NCBI GenBank assembly: GCA_964497135.1
Contig: CAZCDO010000014.1
Span: forward strand, 1-34,602
Source of the DNA: CAIJXV01 sp964497135
Lineage (GTDB): Bacteria; Verrucomicrobiota; Kiritimatiellia; CAIKKV01; CAIJXV01
Direction of reading: 5' to 3'
DNA length: 34,602 nucleotides
Positions 15,879 to 23,244 of this stretch are shown one piece after another (within the stretch, counting starts at the first letter, position 1; every line of letters starts with the position of its first letter). The notes under the pieces are model-generated. The model saw only the letters and a list, made by a program, of their open reading frames with translations. It ran no database searches and was not told the DNA's origin. The translations under genes were made by a program, and so were the position numbers.

Positions 15879-16489
15879 AACCCGCCGTTTTTATCGATCG
15901 GGATGGAACCCTGAATCGCATGGTCTATGACGAGACGCACGGTTTATTCGATTCGCCGCGACGCGTGGAGCAGGTTCAGGCGATGCCCGGCGCGGGGGCT
16001 TTTATCCAAGGATTGCATCAGGCCGGGTTTACGGTGGTGGTTGTCACGAATCAACCGGGACTGGCCAAAGGGACACTGACCGTCGCGGAACTGGAGGCGG
16101 TCAATCGCCGTTTGCAGGAATTGTTGATGCAGGAGGGAGAGGCCTGGGATGCCCTAGTCTATTGCCCGCATCATCCGGCCGGCACTGTGGCGGCGTATCA
16201 AAAGGATTGCGATTGCCGGAAACCGAAACCCGGGCTTTTATTGAAGGCCGCCTTGGAACTCGGCCTCGATGTGCGGAACAGTTGGATGGTGGGGGATGGT
16301 TTGGTGGATGTTCAGGCCGGTCGTGCGGCGGGCTGTCGGACCATCCTGGTGACCCGCTTGAAACTGGAACAGGTCGAAAGTTTCTTTTCGCTGGATCACG
16401 CGAAACCGGATTATATCGCGCCCGATCTCGCCGCCGCGCAGGACCGGATTTTGACAGCGGATGACGGTAAACCGAATAAACGGGAATAG
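15875..16489 (+). CDS. gmhB: D-glycero-alpha-D-manno-heptose-1,7-bisphosphate 7-phosphatase (HAD-IIIA)
   Basis: 204 aa. HAD motif I is DRDGTLN (catalytic Asp8 and Asp10), motif II is VVVTNQPGLAKG, then Lys of RKPKPG and motif IV VGDGLVD (Asp141). The zinc loop of GmhB proteins is complete: Cys97-x-His99 and Cys112-x-Cys114. GmhB removes the 7-phosphate from the 1,7-bisphosphate made by HddA, giving the 1-phosphate used by HddC. The start overlaps the hddC stop (ATGA) with GAAGGGG upstream; the longer frame back to 15785 is rejected. It closes the predicted pathway and the operon, since a 160-bp spacer with a hairpin follows. Confidence 0.88.
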   Translation: MKPAVFIDRDGTLNRMVYDETHGLFDSPRRVEQVQAMPGAGAFIQGLHQAGFTVVVVTNQPGLAKGTLTVAELEAVNRRLQELLMQEGEAWDALVYCPHHPAGTVAAYQKDCDCRKPKPGLLLKAALELGLDVRNSWMVGDGLVDVQAGRAAGCRTILVTRLKLEQVESFFSLDHAKPDYIAPDLAAAQDRILTADDGKPNKRE

Positions 16490-16547
16490 CGCCTAACGGT
16501 GACACAACGACTGTGGGTTATTGGATTCGGGCCATCCTAAAAGGGAG

Positions 16548-16566
16548 GGACAGCGTGCCGCTGTCC
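16548..16566. repeat. Perfect hairpin, REP-like or weak terminator
   Basis: GGACAGCG, TGC loop, CGCTGTCC: a perfect 8-bp stem in the spacer after gmhB. It is not followed by a T-tract. It may mark the 3' end of the heptose operon or be a REP-like unit. The rest of the 160-bp spacer (16490-16648) shows no other structure. Confidence 0.5.
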
Positions 16567-16648
16567 GTCGGGCGGGAGATTGTTAATACAAAGGCCGCAA
16601 ATCCTATTTAAGGCAGGTACCCGCACGGGTTAACAAGGAAGGCAAAGG

Positions 16649-17509
16649 ATGAATTCGGGGCTACTGATTTCCGTCATCGTGACCACGAAAAATGAAGAAC
16701 GCAACATTGCGAATTGCCTGGAATCCGTTAAAAAACAAACTGTTCCAATCGGACAATTCGAAATCATCGTGGTCGACAACGATTCGCAGGATCAAACCCG
16801 GGCAATTGCCGCGCGGTATACCGACCGGGTATATACCAAAGGGCCGGAGCGGTCGGCCCAACGAAATTATGGGGCCGAACTCGCCCAAGGAAAGTATATC
16901 CTTTTTCTGGATGCGGATATGATGCTGACGGCCGGCGTATTGGAGGAATGCCTGACCCGATGCGAGCGCGACGCCGGGGTAGGCCTGTACATACCCGAAC
17001 AGATTGTCGGTACCGGATTCTGGATCAAAGTCAGAAATTTTGAGCGGGGTTTTTATGACGGCACCTGTATTGATGCCGTTCGATTTATGCGCCGGGACCT
17101 GTTTCTGAAAATCGGTGGATTCGACGTCTCGTTTTTTGTTGCCGAGGATTGGGATCTGAATCGGCGGCTGGCCGGGGAAGGCCGGTTGGCCATCAGCCGG
17201 ATTCCGTTATTGCACAACGAAGGCGAATTCCGGGTCGGTCCCTATATCCGGAAGAAGATTCATTATATCAAGTCGTTTGACGGCTATATTTCGAAGTGGG
17301 GCGCGGAAGACCCGCTGGTGAAAAAACAGGTGGGGGCGGCCTATCGGTTCTGGGGGGTTTTTGTCGAGAACGGAAATTGGAAACGGTTGGTCCGGCATCC
17401 GCTGTTGACCGGGGCGATGTATTTTTTGAGGTTCTGGATCGGTGTATCATTCATCCTGTTCAAAAAAAACGGAATCAGAAAAGAAGGTCAGCCGACTATT
17501 TCAGGTTGA
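16649..17509 (+). CDS. Family 2 glycosyltransferase
   Basis: 286 aa. The GT-A domain begins ISVIVTTKNEERNIANCLESV, has the nucleotide-binding VVDNDSQDQT and the metal-binding DADM (DXD) near residue 89, and an AEDWDLNRRL acceptor-site ED-x-D segment near residue 173. The C-terminal 70 residues are basic and aromatic, with one hydrophobic helix (AMYFLRFWIGVSFILF) suggesting peripheral membrane attachment. Two purine-rich Shine-Dalgarno candidates, AAGGAAGG and AAAGG, lie upstream. It probably adds a sugar, perhaps the heptose, to a lipid-linked glycan (inference). Its 3' end overlaps the convergent radical SAM gene by 14 bp. Confidence 0.85.
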   Translation: MNSGLLISVIVTTKNEERNIANCLESVKKQTVPIGQFEIIVVDNDSQDQTRAIAARYTDRVYTKGPERSAQRNYGAELAQGKYILFLDADMMLTAGVLEECLTRCERDAGVGLYIPEQIVGTGFWIKVRNFERGFYDGTCIDAVRFMRRDLFLKIGGFDVSFFVAEDWDLNRRLAGEGRLAISRIPLLHNEGEFRVGPYIRKKIHYIKSFDGYISKWGAEDPLVKKQVGAAYRFWGVFVENGNWKRLVRHPLLTGAMYFLRFWIGVSFILFKKNGIRKEGQPTISG

Positions 17510-18878
17510 ACAACAGCCGGAAGGCATAGACCACGCCGATATCGCCATCGACGATGCGTCGAAAGAAATAGGCCAGATTCTTGATAAAAATAAGACGCAA
17601 TAGCTTGATGATCCATTTGCGATAAATTTCCTGGGACAAGGTGGAATTGGTCCACACCTCGGGAATTCTCAGTTTTCGGGTAAACAATAAATGAATCACG
17701 TTATACGGGAGTCCTGAATAATAGATGGAATTGTCGCTTAATTTGTTTGAATATCGGGGTTTTAATTCTTCATGCAAGGCCGTGCCTGGATAAGGAATTA
17801 TAATATATAACGCGGGGCTGTCGATGGGAGACTTTTTAATAAAGTCATAGGTCATCTGAATGTCTTGCTCGGTCTCCCCGGGAACGCCGACAATAAAACC
17901 GGAAAATGTTTTCAACCCCACTTTTCGGCAAATCGAAAGGCCCGCCGAATTATCTTCAACCTTGGACTGCTTGTTGACATAATCGAGATTTCTCTGGCTG
18001 CCGAATTCGATGCCCAAGCAGACGGTTTCAAAATTCATGGCTTTTAATTGACGCGCGGTTCCCTCGGTAATGGCATCACAGCGGAGAAAACAGCGGAAGG
18101 AACAAATCGTGTTATACCGTTTTTCCATGACTCGACTATAAATCGAATCGAACCGGCTTTTCGGCAGGGTAAAATAATCATCGACAATGGAAATTCGCGC
18201 CGCCCCCAGTTCAATCAGTTTTTCGATATTACGAATGACATATCCGGATGAGAAAAACCGCATTTTACCCCAAAAGTGGGTCGAGGCACAGAACTTGCAC
18301 TTGAAACAACAGCCCCGGGACGTCGACAGGGGGAGCGTAATCTTTTTTCCGGTCGGACCATCCACCGGTTGAGCGCGATCCATGATTAAATCATACGCCG
18401 GCAAAGGCAACAGATCCAAATCCGGAATGGGGGGTTGCGGATCATTGACCACGAGCGTGCCGGAACTGTCCCGATAGGCAATTCCCAACTGCGTCAATTT
18501 ATCGATCGTGCCTTTATCTTTATATTCCCGGACCAGGTTTAAGAACGTCACCTCGCCTTCGCCCATCACCGCCAGATCGGCATCCGCGGGCAGCGAATCA
18601 GGCATGGCCGAGATATGATGGCCGCCGAGAATGACCAACGTGCCCGGTAAAGCCGACTTGATTTCCTTACAGAGTTTAATCGCCGCGCCGTAGGTGAAAG
18701 AATAGGTGGTAATTCCCACGATGTCCGGTTGGGTTCGGCGCATGATCGAAATCGGATCTTCATGTTCGAGAACTTCGAACTCGACATCCGATAGGTTATG
18801 GCGCACGTAGGCTGCCAAATACAGCAACGATAGGTTATTCTGGCTATTGTCCTGGATGCTGACTAATGAAATTTTCAT
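17496..18878 (-). CDS. B12-binding-domain radical SAM protein
   Basis: 460 aa. Residues 1-130 form a cobalamin-binding-like Rossmann domain (ISLVSIQDNSQNNLSLLYLAAY ends at a LVILGGHHIS strand), although the classic DxHxxG cobalamin His motif is not seen. The radical SAM core carries Cys190-x3-Cys194-x2-Cys197 in the stretch RGCCFKCKFC, a VDDYFTL strand and IEFGSQ, as in BchE/MiaB-like class B proteins. The ATG at 18878 is preferred because the domain starts there; an upstream TTG at 18914 is possible. The C-terminus is rich in hydrophobic and basic residues. Such proteins methylate or rearrange unactivated carbons, often in lipid or natural-product pathways. Next to a second radical SAM gene and a glycosyltransferase, a role in glycan or lipid modification is plausible but unproven. 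Confidence 0.8.
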   Translation of the reverse strand: MKISLVSIQDNSQNNLSLLYLAAYVRHNLSDVEFEVLEHEDPISIMRRTQPDIVGITTYSFTYGAAIKLCKEIKSALPGTLVILGGHHISAMPDSLPADADLAVMGEGEVTFLNLVREYKDKGTIDKLTQLGIAYRDSSGTLVVNDPQPPIPDLDLLPLPAYDLIMDRAQPVDGPTGKKITLPLSTSRGCCFKCKFCASTHFWGKMRFFSSGYVIRNIEKLIELGAARISIVDDYFTLPKSRFDSIYSRVMEKRYNTICSFRCFLRCDAITEGTARQLKAMNFETVCLGIEFGSQRNLDYVNKQSKVEDNSAGLSICRKVGLKTFSGFIVGVPGETEQDIQMTYDFIKKSPIDSPALYIIIPYPGTALHEELKPRYSNKLSDNSIYYSGLPYNVIHLLFTRKLRIPEVWTNSTLSQEIYRKWIIKLLRLIFIKNLAYFFRRIVDGDIGVVYAFRLLFNLK

Positions 18879-18948
18879 ACCCGAACAGGTTACCAGATTT
18901 AAAAAGAATAACAAGCCGGATCCGACTCGAAAAAGGAGGTGGACACCC

Positions 18949-18960
18949 CTAAAGCTTTAG
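18949..18960. promoter_or_regulatory. 12-bp palindrome in divergent radical SAM intergenic region
   Basis: CTAAAGCTTTAG is a perfect dyad between the divergent radical SAM genes, which start at 18878 (minus) and 19001 (plus). A strong anti-Shine-Dalgarno match, AAAGGAGGT, lies just before it at about 18931-18939 but has no start codon at proper spacing, so it may belong to a short leader. A shared operator for both genes is possible. Confidence 0.3.
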
Positions 18961-19000
18961 CTTAATTTGACCGTCTGGATTAAACAACGAGGACGCGATC

Positions 19001-19924
19001 ATGAATCCGACCGCCTTATTTATCCTTAAATCGATGGCGTTCAAAGTGATGCCGATGGTCTATCCGTCAAAACTGTACGCGTCCATGCTATTTGCCCGGA
19101 AAGCGAAGAAGATCGTCACGTTGCAATCGGCGACGATTGAAACTGTCAACATTTGCAATCAGCGATGCCGGTATTGTTCGATTTCCCAAATGACCCGGCC
19201 GGCCCAGATCATGGACATCGATTTGTTCCATAAAATTCTCCGCGATTGCCAGGCTCAGCAGATCCGGCGCATCCACTTGCAGATGCAGGGGGAACCCACG
19301 CTGGATCCATTTCTGCTGGAACGGGCAATAACGGCCCAGCGCCTGGGTTTTTCGGTTTCACTGGCGACCAATGGCCTGAATCCCATCGATCCGGAATTAT
19401 TACAATACGTCGACCAGATCGCCGTGAGTGCGGATGTGGGGACGGAGGCCGATTATAACAAAGACCATAAGCTCAAAAAATTCGGGGAGATTGTAGCCCA
19501 TGTGAAGGCCATGCACGAATGCAAAAACAGACGGGCTCAAATCGAGATTCGGTTGAAGCCGGCGCTGATGTCTGGCTTAAGCGCTCTGCGCGCCATCCGA
19601 TTCTGGCGTGACAAATCCGACCAGGTCGTCACCTATTTTACCATCCTGCAAACCCCCATCGATCGCAAGAAACCCCGCTGTGACGCGCGATTCCCCTGCT
19701 CTTATTTATATGACCCAATCTGTGTTTTAAGCGATGGGCGCGTGGCGTTATGTTGTTTGGATATCGATGGGGCGGAATGCCTGGGTGATCTCAAGGTGGA
19801 ATCCCTCAGCACCGTTTATAATGGTCAGCGGAGAAAGCTCAAGGCCGAGCAACATGCCAAGGGATCATACACCGGGCTCTGTGCGTTCTGTGAATGGAAT
19901 AGCGCCATGTTGGAACCCTGGTAA
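19001..19924 (+). CDS. Radical SAM/SPASM-domain protein
   Basis: 307 aa. The radical SAM cluster motif is Cys52-x3-Cys56-x2-Cys59 (CNQRCRYC), preceded by the ATIETVNIC strand and followed by a LQMQGEPTLDP glycine-rich SAM-binding strand. The C-terminal SPASM-type region has Cys residues at FPCSYLYDPICVLSDGRVALCCLD and a final LCAFCEW that would hold one or two auxiliary Fe-S clusters. The domain order is that of SPASM enzymes, which modify peptides, sugars or cofactors; several act on nucleoside or sugar substrates. GAGG precedes the start. It is transcribed divergently from the B12-type radical SAM gene. The true substrate is unknown. Confidence 0.82.
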   Translation: MNPTALFILKSMAFKVMPMVYPSKLYASMLFARKAKKIVTLQSATIETVNICNQRCRYCSISQMTRPAQIMDIDLFHKILRDCQAQQIRRIHLQMQGEPTLDPFLLERAITAQRLGFSVSLATNGLNPIDPELLQYVDQIAVSADVGTEADYNKDHKLKKFGEIVAHVKAMHECKNRRAQIEIRLKPALMSGLSALRAIRFWRDKSDQVVTYFTILQTPIDRKKPRCDARFPCSYLYDPICVLSDGRVALCCLDIDGAECLGDLKVESLSTVYNGQRRKLKAEQHAKGSYTGLCAFCEWNSAMLEPW

Positions 19925-19992
19925 CCGGCGCGCGGTTGCCTGGCGGGTTCGACCGGACAACGGGTGAGTTCCGGATACCGGGGATCGAAACC

Positions 19993-22566
19993 TTAATGCC
20001 TGCGGTTTGAGTTTAATCGCTGTATCATGACGATTACGATCAAAATAAGGCACGTTGCCCACCCGGCCAGAACCAGCAGTAAGGGCCGCCACCCGGGTCC
20101 GATCAGTTTAAATTCGACCACGTGCGGGCCCTGAGCGATCCAGCAGGAGCGCATCATTCCATTGGCGAGATGAATCGGGACGGATACCCCGTCGACAAAG
20201 GCCCGCCAGTCGGGATCAAACCGGTCCAGAGCCACCAGCACCGTCGGTTGATCGGCTTCCACTTTGAGCCGGATATAATTCCACCGGTATTGGTCGATCC
20301 GGCAACTCATCTGCCGCGCCCGTTTTTCGGGGGGCGCAGGCAATGCTCCCGGTGACACATGCACCAACGCTTCGGTCCGGGGATCGAAGTCGGCATCGTT
20401 CAAATGGTTAAATCGCTCGGTGGGGGGGGCGATTTTCCAGTCCGGCACCAGATAATAGCGCGCCAACGGCTCGGTGAATTGGTACACCACCACCGTCGTG
20501 GGTCCTGCGGTGAAGGATTGAACCGGTTTCATCAGGGGATCTTTGAAGCCGGCCGGGCCGATGATATAGCGGACATTGGTCAGTTGAAATAATCGGCGGG
20601 GATTGGATGCCAGGCTTTGCGAGAAGAGGGTGAAATCGTCCAGAGACCGGGACACAATGGGTTCGATATGTTCCCAGCGGTAATACATCGTCATGATTTG
20701 GCGGATATATTGGAAAATGGGTTCCTGCCCCACGATCTTGACTCGGAAGGGACGCGGTTGATTGTTGAGATAATCGGCCAACGGTCCGCCGTTCACCTGG
20801 ATATTTGAGCTTTTATAGGGAAGATAGTGGCGATTGACATACACCAATTCGCCCAGCATGACTCCGCCGATCAGGAGGGCGGGAAAAAGAACCCGGCGAC
20901 CCGGTGCACCGCTTTTTCGCGGCCATAAGCACCAGGCGAAAATCCCCGCGGCCAGTACCCAAATGAACCCGCCGGTGACGAGTGAATCCTGCGATAGTTG
21001 GCGCAAGGCCGGAACCTGCCAGAACACGGCATTGGGATCGACGGCGATGTGGGCCAGATACCAACCGCCCAATCCCAAAACGACCAGGATGGGCAGGAAT
21101 AAAATCAGGAGAAGCGGAATAACGCGCAATGATTTCTCAGGATGGGCCCAGTGTTTCAGCGCTTGGGAGAGGCCGATGGTTCCCATCACTCCCACACAAA
21201 AACTGGTCAGATAGAACCATTTGATCGGATTGCGCATGGCGTCCATTTTGGGGAGCAGATAGAACGCTTTGTAAAAAGGCGCATATTTGCCGAAAGTGAA
21301 AAGACAGGCGAGGAGGGCCGCGATGGCAAAAAACCAGAGCTCGGGATTGCGGCGGTTCAGATAAAACGCCAGCAGGCAGGCCAATAGGATGGTGGCCCCC
21401 AGGTAAATGCTGACATCGTTCAGATTGGGCATCCCCTGCCGGTGTTGCGGAAAGCCTTCGGTCTGGCCGACCCGTCCGCGATAGGGATTGTGTGGGTTAC
21501 TGGAACCCCAGCCGAAAAAGCCGGGAATGGCGCAGTCTAATAGCTCTTCGACCGGCACCGACCATTGGGTCGCCCAAAACCATTTATTCAGGCGGGCTTG
21601 TTCGGGATTTTCCGGGTGGGCTTCAACCGTATTCGGCTGATTTCGGGAGTCCAGACCGATCACCACGACAATGGCCTGATAGCCGGTGATGACGGCCAGA
21701 ACCGCGGCCAGGAGAATATTCCGGGTCAACCGGCCATAGGTTATAAAGCCTCTTTCGATAATAACACCCGTTTCGGCGTGGCCTTTTGGTAGGGCGAGAT
21801 CTCCGAGCGAGCCGGGGACCAGACCCGACGGCTCCCCCGGAGGGGTCGCCCTACCTTGAGGTGTGGACGAGACCTGATTTTGGGGAAGGATGAGCAGTCG
21901 CTGTTTTTGAACGATCAGGAAAAGACCATAAGCGGCGATTAGGAGTGCCAAGAAGAAGGCCACATCGACCGTGCCGCTGTTTAAGGCCACCCCAAAAACA
22001 ACCCCGGTCAATCCCCATAAAGTCCACTGCTCTGTGCGGATGGCCAGGCGAAGAAGCCAGAAGACGGCGGGAATCCAGCCCAATAAAGCCAGGTGTCCGA
22101 TATGGCCGGGCAGGATATGCGACAACACCTGGGGTTGAAGCATCATCCAAATTCCACCCAACAGGGCGGCGGTGCGATTTCGGGTCAAGTCGTGAAGCAG
22201 TAAATAGCTGAATAACCCGAGCAGGAGCAGATGGAATAAATAAGTGGCATCGGAATATTTTGAGGCAGAGACCACATGCGCGAGAAAGTACCCCGGCGTC
22301 TGCGGCACCGGGCCGTTAGAGGCGCCAAGTCCCGCTAAAGGGTCCCACCGGGTGATATACCCCCAGGGCAGGGTGTCGTGATGGGCTCGTTCAATGGCGA
22401 GTTGATCGGCGTCGCCAGAGGCGAGGGTCCAGCCGGGGAGGAAGGATTTCCAGAACAGGAGCAGGAGGATGACGCCGAAAAGAGATAGAAGGCTGGCGAC
22501 TTTTTTCAGGGCCGAGGCGGGCGGCTTGGTCGTGGGAGCAGGCGGAGTGGATTTTTGTGTGGCCAT
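19993..22566 (-). CDS. YfhO-family polytopic membrane protein with an in-frame palindromic-repeat insertion
   Basis: 857 aa. After a proline/threonine-rich N-terminus there are about twelve to thirteen hydrophobic helices, a large extracytoplasmic domain (about 590-820) and a final transmembrane helix (LLLVLAGWATCLILIVIVMI). The loop motif ASGDADQLAIER after the first helix and the AMRNPIKWFYL segment fit YfhO-like, GT-C-related proteins, which in Bacillus and Listeria glycosylate lipoteichoic acid. Residues 238-260 (RATPPGEPSGLVPGSLGDL region) are encoded by the palindromic repeat at 21788-21855 and form a predicted loop between two membrane segments, so the insertion seems tolerated. The protein probably transfers a lipid-linked sugar to a surface glycan (inference). 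The gene lies on the minus strand, 69 bp past the convergent SPASM gene. Confidence 0.78.
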   Translation of the reverse strand: MATQKSTPPAPTTKPPASALKKVASLLSLFGVILLLLFWKSFLPGWTLASGDADQLAIERAHHDTLPWGYITRWDPLAGLGASNGPVPQTPGYFLAHVVSASKYSDATYLFHLLLLGLFSYLLLHDLTRNRTAALLGGIWMMLQPQVLSHILPGHIGHLALLGWIPAVFWLLRLAIRTEQWTLWGLTGVVFGVALNSGTVDVAFFLALLIAAYGLFLIVQKQRLLILPQNQVSSTPQGRATPPGEPSGLVPGSLGDLALPKGHAETGVIIERGFITYGRLTRNILLAAVLAVITGYQAIVVVIGLDSRNQPNTVEAHPENPEQARLNKWFWATQWSVPVEELLDCAIPGFFGWGSSNPHNPYRGRVGQTEGFPQHRQGMPNLNDVSIYLGATILLACLLAFYLNRRNPELWFFAIAALLACLFTFGKYAPFYKAFYLLPKMDAMRNPIKWFYLTSFCVGVMGTIGLSQALKHWAHPEKSLRVIPLLLILFLPILVVLGLGGWYLAHIAVDPNAVFWQVPALRQLSQDSLVTGGFIWVLAAGIFAWCLWPRKSGAPGRRVLFPALLIGGVMLGELVYVNRHYLPYKSSNIQVNGGPLADYLNNQPRPFRVKIVGQEPIFQYIRQIMTMYYRWEHIEPIVSRSLDDFTLFSQSLASNPRRLFQLTNVRYIIGPAGFKDPLMKPVQSFTAGPTTVVVYQFTEPLARYYLVPDWKIAPPTERFNHLNDADFDPRTEALVHVSPGALPAPPEKRARQMSCRIDQYRWNYIRLKVEADQPTVLVALDRFDPDWRAFVDGVSVPIHLANGMMRSCWIAQGPHVVEFKLIGPGWRPLLLVLAGWATCLILIVIVMIQRLNSNRRH
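21788..21855. repeat. Palindromic repeat, copy 3 of 3, inside a coding region
   Basis: 68 bp with the same GGTAGGGCGA ends as copies 1 and 2, in the opposite orientation. It lies fully inside the YfhO-like gene and is read in frame as a Gly/Pro/Ser-rich loop. Flanking similarity to copy 2 (CTCAAG on one side, AAACGGGT on the other) marks the insertion edges. In-frame repeat insertions of this kind are known from Rickettsia palindromic elements. Confidence 0.85.
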
Positions 22567-22671
22567 GGATGTGACCCGTGTTGGATAGGGTTTAACTTCA
22601 AATTACTAAACCGCAATATACTCCACATTTCGGGTGGCGGTCACGTCATTTTTAACGACACAAATTTCATG

Positions 22672-22700
22672 TTGCCGCGACAAGGAAATACCTGTATTTT
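22672..22700 (+). promoter_or_regulatory. Probable sigma-70-type promoter of tRNA-Tyr
   Basis: TTGCCG (22672-22677), a 17-bp spacer and TATTTT (22695-22700), ending 20 bp before the mature tRNA 5' end. The spacing is optimal and the -35 box is near consensus. The rest of the gap back to 22567 holds nothing else recognisable. Confidence 0.5.
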
Positions 22701-22720
22701 AATAGCCTCTTTGACGAAAA

Positions 22721-22805
22721 GGTGGGGTTCCGGAGCGGTCAAACGGGGCAGACTGTAAATCTGCTGGCTACGCCTTCGAAGGTTCGATCCCTTCCCCCAC
22801 CACCA
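22721..22805 (+). tRNA. tRNA-Tyr (GTA anticodon)
   Basis: 85 nt including an encoded CCA. The acceptor stem is GGTGGGG (22721-22727) with CCCCACC (22795-22801), discriminator A and CCA at 22803-22805. The anticodon arm GCAGA-CT-GTA-AA-TCTGC is at 22748-22764, with anticodon GTA at 22755-22757. A long variable arm and a canonical T-loop (GGTTCGATCC) are present, as expected for the class II tRNA-Tyr. Confidence 0.95.
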
Positions 22806-22837
22806 TCCCCTGTATTCATTAGGCTTTTCTTCATATT

Positions 22838-22860
22838 CCCCTTTATTTATTGGGGTTTTT
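22838..22860 (+). terminator. Possible weak terminator after tRNA-Tyr
   Basis: CCCC and GGGG (22838-22841, 22852-22855) flank an AT-rich 10-nt loop, and the stem is followed by TTTTT. The stem is only four base pairs, so termination strength is doubtful; position 33 nt after the tRNA supports it. Confidence 0.35.
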
Positions 22861-23244
22861 GTGGTTCCACAGCAGACCAAAGTTCCAGTAATTGCCTCCG
22901 TATGTCGCAGTTGGGCTAGGCTTGGCACAGCCTGTCATGGGGGTTTTGAGAGCGATAAAGGGCACAATAGAGGGCACAATTTTCCAGCGACATATTTGCT
23001 CTGGGGGTGATTGGCTTTGAGTGGATGACAGGCTCAGGGGGGCTGGGCGGCGTGACGGCGACGGTGGGCATGGGCAGAGGCGGAAACACGGAGAGAGTCA
23101 GGCGTGGAGAGGAGCCCTTGACTCCCATCTTCTCGGGTGCCAATATGCCGGGGTAGGTACGGGTGTTGGGGAACGACCCGTGGGTAAAGTCCACTGCCGG
23201 AACGAAGCGGGCAATTTTGGATGCACAGCGAAGGACACGAGCCG
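22861..23244. other. Non-coding junction region upstream of FGE-like gene
   Basis: No supported gene. A long minus-strand open frame (22916-23299) is proline-rich, with no domain, and overlaps the start of the FGE-like gene. A tRNA-distal junction to the accessory region is suspected here. A hairpin lies at 23159-23181 (ACGGGTGTT/AACGACCCGT, one bulge, GGGG loop). A GTTGGGC heptamer at 22910 resembles an attC R' box, but no matching R'' arm is seen upstream. Confidence 0.45.

Noticed and set aside
22721..22805. Riboswitch or T-box near the tRNA
   Set aside because: The structure is fully explained by the tRNA-Tyr gene and there is no downstream aminoacyl-tRNA synthetase gene.
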